A DNA stretch of 33,284 bases, taken from NCBI RefSeq assembly GCF_003601925.1, contig NZ_QZWH01000062.1:1-33284 (forward strand), read 5' to 3'. A program made the translations under genes and the position numbers. The number at the start of each line of letters is the position of its first letter. Position 1 is the stretch's first letter. The notes beneath the pieces are model-generated. The model was given only the letters and a program-made list of their open reading frames with translations. It was not told where the DNA came from and ran no database searches. Positions 28,573-33,284 of this stretch are shown here, piece after piece. Source of the DNA: Buttiauxella izardii (GTDB lineage: Bacteria; Pseudomonadota; Gammaproteobacteria; Enterobacterales; Enterobacteriaceae).

Positions 28573-28575
28573 TGA

Positions 28576-29877
<1,302 letters not shown>

Positions 29878-29886
29878 TGATGTGAT

Positions 29887-29907
29887 GGGGTGTGCTTAGC
29901 ACGCCCC
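29887..29907 (+). terminator. Hairpin after purA
   Basis: GGGGTGTGC and GCACGCCCC form a 9-bp stem (one G-T pair) with a TTA loop, nine bases past the purA stop. The tail (AACTGCTTTAT) is not T-rich, so it is a weak terminator at best. Confidence 0.45.
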
Positions 29908-30037
29908 AACTGCTTTATCCTGCCGTTTAATACCCCTTCTCCGTTAAATAAATTAGCTGGCAACCATATGGCTGGTTTATCATCAATATATCGCCTTGAT
30001 GGCGAGAAGCGTTTCCCCTCCCACCCTAGAGGTTGAT

Positions 30038-30463
30038 GTGCAGTTAACGAGTTTTACTGATTACGGTTTACGTGCTTTGATTTATATGGCGTCTTTGCCA
30101 GAAGGTAAAATGACGAGCATTTCTGAGGTAACAGAAGTGTACGGCGTGTCACGTAATCATATGGTGAAAATCATCAATCAACTCAGTCGCGCAGGCTATG
30201 TGACGGCAGTGCGTGGCAAAAACGGTGGCATTCGCCTCGGCAAGCCGGCGGTCTCTATCCGTGTCGGCGATGTGGTGCGCGAGCTGGAACCGCTTTCTTT
30301 GGTGAACTGTAGCAGTGAGTTTTGTCATATTACCCCCGCGTGTCGCCTGAAACAGGCGCTGGCCCAGGCAGTACAAAGCTTTCTGACAGAGTTGGATAAG
30401 CACACGCTGGCCGATTTGGTGGACCAAAACCAACCGCTCTACAAATTATTGCTGGTGGAGTAA
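30038..30463 (+). CDS. nsrR: Nitric-oxide-sensing repressor NsrR
   Basis: An Rrf2-family repressor that senses nitric oxide through an Fe-S cluster and controls nitrosative-stress genes such as hmp. The 141-residue protein has a winged helix-turn-helix (about 1-80) and the three cluster cysteines C91, C96 and C102 ([12 protein letters not shown]). I chose GTG at 30038, preceded by AGAGGTTGAT, which gives [14 protein letters not shown] as in E. coli. An upstream ATG at 29996 would add 14 unconserved residues. It is 160 bases after purA and 39 bases before rnr, with which it is probably co-transcribed. Confidence 0.97.
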   Translation: MQLTSFTDYGLRALIYMASLPEGKMTSISEVTEVYGVSRNHMVKIINQLSRAGYVTAVRGKNGGIRLGKPAVSIRVGDVVRELEPLSLVNCSSEFCHITPACRLKQALAQAVQSFLTELDKHTLADLVDQNQPLYKLLLVE

Positions 30464-30502
30464 ATCACTATTTCCTCAGCAAATGACAACGGAGGAACCG
30501 CA

Positions 30503-32965
30503 ATGTCAAAAGATCCTTTTCAGGAACGAGAAGCCGAAAAATACGAAAACCCGATCCCAAGCCGGGAGTTTATTCTCGCTCATCTGACCAAACGTGAAAA
30601 ACCAGCCAATCGTGACGAACTGGCTGAAGAACTGAATATTACCGGTGAAGAACAACTTGAAGCGCTGCGCCGCCGTCTGCGTGCCATGGAACGCGATGGG
30701 CAGCTCGTCTTTACCCGCCGCCAGTGTTACGCCCTGCCAGAACGTCTTGATTTGCTAAAAGGCAAAGTCATTGGTCATCGCGATGGCTTTGGTTTCCTGC
30801 GCGTTGAAGGCCGCAAAGACGATCTCTATCTTTCATCTGAGCAGATGAAAATGTGCATGCATGGCGACATCGTGCTGGCGCAACCATTAGGCGCTGACCG
30901 TAAAGGCCGGCGCGAAGCGCGCATTGTGCGCGTGCTGGAACCGAGAACCGGGCAAATCGTTGGTCGTTACTTTACCGAGGCGGGCATCAGCTTCGTCGTC
31001 CCGGACGACAGCCGTCTGAGCTTTGATATCCTTATCCCACCAGAAGGTGTGATGGGCGCTCGCATGGGCTTTGTGGTGGTGGTTGAACTCACCCAACGCC
31101 CGACTCGCCGCACTAAAGCCGTCGGCAAAATTGTTGAAATTCTTGGCGATAACATGGGAACCGGGATGGCTGTTGATATGGCCCTGCGTACCCATGAAAT
31201 CCCATACGTCTGGCCGCCAGAAGTCGAAGCACAAGTTGCTTCGCTGAAAGAGCAGGTCCCGGAAGAAGCGAAAGTTGGCCGTGTTGATTTACGTGACCTC
31301 CCGCTCGTCACCATCGATGGTGAAGATGCGCGTGACTTCGATGATGCCGTATTCTGTGAGAAGAAACGCGGCGGCGGCTGGCGTTTATATGTCGCTATCG
31401 CCGACGTAAGTTATTACGTTCGTCCGCCAACTGCGTTGGACAAAGAAGCGCGCAACCGTGGCACCTCTGTGTACTTCCCGTCGCAAGTGATCCCGATGCT
31501 GCCGGAAGTGCTGTCCAATGGTTTGTGCTCGCTGAACCCACAAGTTGACCGTCTGTGCATGGTCTGCGAAATGACCATCTCTTCGACTGGCCGCCTGACC
31601 GGCTCCAAATTCTACGAAGCGGTGATGAGTTCCCACGCGCGTCTGACCTACACCAAAGTGTGGCATATGCTGGAAGGCGATCAGGAACTGCGCGAGCAGT
31701 ATGCGCCGCTGGTTCCGCACATCGAAGAGCTGCATAACCTCTACAAAGTGTTGGATGTATCTCGTGCTCAGCGCGGTGGCATCTCGTTTGAAAGCGAAGA
31801 AGCGAAGTTCATCTTCAACGCGGAACGCCGCATTGAACGCGTCGAGCAAACTGTACGTAACGATGCGCACAAACTTATCGAAGAGTGCATGATCCTCGCG
31901 AATATCGCGGCGGCACGCTTTGTTGAGAAGAACAACGAGCCGTCACTGTTCCGTGACCACGATCGTCCAACCAACGAGGCGATCACGTCATTCCGTTCGG
32001 TGTTAGCCGAGTTGGGTCTGGAACTGCCTGGCGGGCAGAAACCAGAACCGCGTGATTATGCTGAATTGCTGAACTCGATTGCCGATCGTCCGGATCATGA
32101 AATGCTGCAAACTATGCTGCTGCGCTCCATGAAACAGGCGGTTTACGATCCAGAAAACCGTGGTCACTTCGGCCTTGCGTTGCAATCTTATGCGCACTTT
32201 ACTTCGCCGATTCGTCGTTACCCGGATCTGTTGCTGCACCGTGCCATTAAGTATTTGCTGGCAAAAGAGCAGGGTCATAAAGGCAACAGCACCGAGTCGG
32301 GTGGCTGGCACTATGAAATGGACGAAATGCTGCAGCTTGGTCAGCATTGTTCCATGGCAGAACGCCGCGCCGACGAAGCGACACGCGATGTGGCTGACTG
32401 GCTGAAATGCGACTTTATGCAGGATCAGGTTGGGCAGACCTTTAAAGGTATTATCGCCAGCGTGACCGGCTTCGGCTTCTTTGTTCGCCTGGACGATCTG
32501 TTTATCGACGGTCTGGTCCACGTTTCAACGCTGGATAACGACTACTACCGTTTCGACCAGGTTGGCCAGCGTCTGATTGGTGAATCTGGCGGGCAAACTT
32601 ATCGTTTGGGCGACCGTGTCGAGGTGCGCGTTGAAGCTGTCCACATGGATGAGCGCAAGATTGATTTTGCTTTGATCTCCAGTACTCGCGCCCCTCGTGG
32701 TGTGGGCAAAACTGAGAAAGACCGGGCGAAAAAAGGTGCAAACGGTAACGGGCCAAAACGTCGTCAGGGCGGCAAACGCACCAACTTCGAGCCGGACAGC
32801 ACTTTCCGTAAAGAGAAAGGGCCAGCCAAGCCGAAGAAAGCGAAAGTCGACAAGACGGAAAAGACGGAAAAGAAAGAGAAGAAAGCAAAAACTCCTTCTG
32901 ATAAAACCCGTAAAATAGCCGCAGCCACGAAAGCGAAGCGCGCAGCTAAAAAGCAGCCGAGCTAA
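30503..32965 (+). CDS. rnr: Ribonuclease R
   Basis: A processive 3'-5' exoribonuclease that degrades structured RNA and helps tmRNA-mediated decay. Domains in 820 residues: N-terminal helix-turn-helix (about 20-80), two cold-shock domains (about 85-230), the RNB catalytic domain with D272, D278, D280 and D281 ([11 protein letters not shown]), an S1 domain (about 640-730), and a basic tail of about 85 residues with repeated KTEK/KKEKK units. E. coli RNase R has 813 residues; the difference is likely in the tail. GGAGG stands nine bases before the ATG. Confidence 0.98.
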   Translation: MSKDPFQEREAEKYENPIPSREFILAHLTKREKPANRDELAEELNITGEEQLEALRRRLRAMERDGQLVFTRRQCYALPERLDLLKGKVIGHRDGFGFLRVEGRKDDLYLSSEQMKMCMHGDIVLAQPLGADRKGRREARIVRVLEPRTGQIVGRYFTEAGISFVVPDDSRLSFDILIPPEGVMGARMGFVVVVELTQRPTRRTKAVGKIVEILGDNMGTGMAVDMALRTHEIPYVWPPEVEAQVASLKEQVPEEAKVGRVDLRDLPLVTIDGEDARDFDDAVFCEKKRGGGWRLYVAIADVSYYVRPPTALDKEARNRGTSVYFPSQVIPMLPEVLSNGLCSLNPQVDRLCMVCEMTISSTGRLTGSKFYEAVMSSHARLTYTKVWHMLEGDQELREQYAPLVPHIEELHNLYKVLDVSRAQRGGISFESEEAKFIFNAERRIERVEQTVRNDAHKLIEECMILANIAAARFVEKNNEPSLFRDHDRPTNEAITSFRSVLAELGLELPGGQKPEPRDYAELLNSIADRPDHEMLQTMLLRSMKQAVYDPENRGHFGLALQSYAHFTSPIRRYPDLLLHRAIKYLLAKEQGHKGNSTESGGWHYEMDEMLQLGQHCSMAERRADEATRDVADWLKCDFMQDQVGQTFKGIIASVTGFGFFVRLDDLFIDGLVHVSTLDNDYYRFDQVGQRLIGESGGQTYRLGDRVEVRVEAVHMDERKIDFALISSTRAPRGVGKTEKDRAKKGANGNGPKRRQGGKRTNFEPDSTFRKEKGPAKPKKAKVDKTEKTEKKEKKAKTPSDKTRKIAAATKAKRAAKKQPS

Positions 32966-32990
32966 TTTAAACCACCTCGCTCTGGCTTTC

Positions 32991-33024
32991 TCCCTCTCCT
33001 GGGGGAGAGGGCTGGGGTGAGGGC
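32991..33024 (+). repeat. REP-like palindromic repeat, copy 4
   Basis: The stem CCCTCTCC/GGAGAGGG with a TGGG loop and the arm ending GGGTGAGGGC is identical to copy 1 except for two arm bases (GCTGG against GTTAG). It lies 25 bases after the rnr stop, in the rnr-rlmB spacer. Confidence 0.72.
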
Positions 33025-33078
33025 GACCATCTTAAGCATTAAACACCGTCGCATCTGCGGCTGAAACGAGTGACACCA

Positions 33079-33284
33079 ATGAGTGAAATGATTTACGGCA
33101 TCCACGCCGTCCAGGCGCTACTTGATAACGCCCCCCAGCGTTTTCGGGAAGTCTTTATTCTTAAAGGCCGTGAAGACAAACGTCTGATGCCTTTAATCCA
33201 TGCGCTGGAAGCCCAGGGTGTGCCGGTTCAAATGGCAAACCGCCAGTGGCTGGATGAAAAATCTGAAGGCGCTGTGCACCAGGG
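33079..33284 (+). CDS. rlmB: 23S rRNA Gm2251 2'-O-methyltransferase RlmB (5' part)
   Basis: The first 68 codons are visible, then the window ends. RlmB is a SpoU/TrmH-type SPOUT enzyme that methylates the ribose of G2251 in the 23S rRNA P loop. The visible part (MSEMIYGIHAVQALLDNAP, then EVFILKGREDKRL) is the N-terminal substrate-binding domain and matches the E. coli protein closely. The catalytic domain lies beyond the window. The ATG is 113 bases after rnr, downstream of a REP-like repeat. Confidence 0.96.
   Translation, partial: MSEMIYGIHAVQALLDNAPQRFREVFILKGREDKRLMPLIHALEAQGVPVQMANRQWLDEKSEGAVHQ

Noticed and set aside
31385-31870. 161-codon open frame opposite rnr.
   Set aside because: Shadow of the RNB-domain coding sequence with no supporting signals.

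Overview
The window is a stretch of core chromosome from a member of the Enterobacteriaceae. Gene content, order and protein sequence follow the 94-95 min region of Escherichia coli K-12 almost gene for gene (epmB/efp to rlmB). It is not E. coli itself. It carries a LuxR-type gene next to the entericidin pair (the ecnR position described in Citrobacter freundii), many proteins differ at scattered positions, and it has its own short palindromic repeat family. ampC sits between blc and frdD with no ampR, as in E. coli and unlike typical Citrobacter or Enterobacter. I cannot name the genus from the sequence alone.

Layout, left part (1-16041). epmB (-) is divergent from efp (+). Then come the entericidin lipoprotein genes ecnA and ecnB (+), ecnR (-), a guanidine-II riboswitch with the guanidinium exporter gene gdx/sugE (+), the lipocalin gene blc (-) and the class C beta-lactamase gene ampC (-). 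The fumarate reductase operon frdABCD (-) follows, and its terminator lies in the ampC leader. epmA (+) is divergent from frdA. It converges on mscM (-), which lies downstream of psd (-); rsgA (-) is divergent from orn (+).

Layout, right part (16042-33284). Three identical tRNA-Gly(GCC) genes are followed by an AT-rich stretch with three consensus DnaA boxes and one perfect IHF site. This is the position and layout of the E. coli datA locus. queG (-) and nnr (+) then diverge from overlapping start codons. nnr leads the long co-directional cluster nnr-tsaE-amiB-mutL-miaA-hfq-hflX-hflK-hflC, closed by a strong terminator. After it come yjeT, purA, nsrR, rnr and the first 68 codons of rlmB, cut by the window end.

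How the genes work together. EF-P and both enzymes that place beta-lysine on its Lys34 (EpmB, EpmA) are encoded within 10 kb. Envelope functions are frequent: EcnA, EcnB and Blc lipoproteins, AmpC, AmiB, MscM, Psd and HflKC. Translation and RNA functions are also concentrated here: EF-P, RsgA, Orn, tRNA-Gly, QueG, TsaE, MiaA, Hfq, HflX, RNase R and RlmB. I found no prophage, insertion sequence, CRISPR array or foreign gene cassette, and no wholly unknown gene. The most informative non-coding features are the datA-like region, the riboswitch, and a palindromic repeat family present in four copies at three sites.
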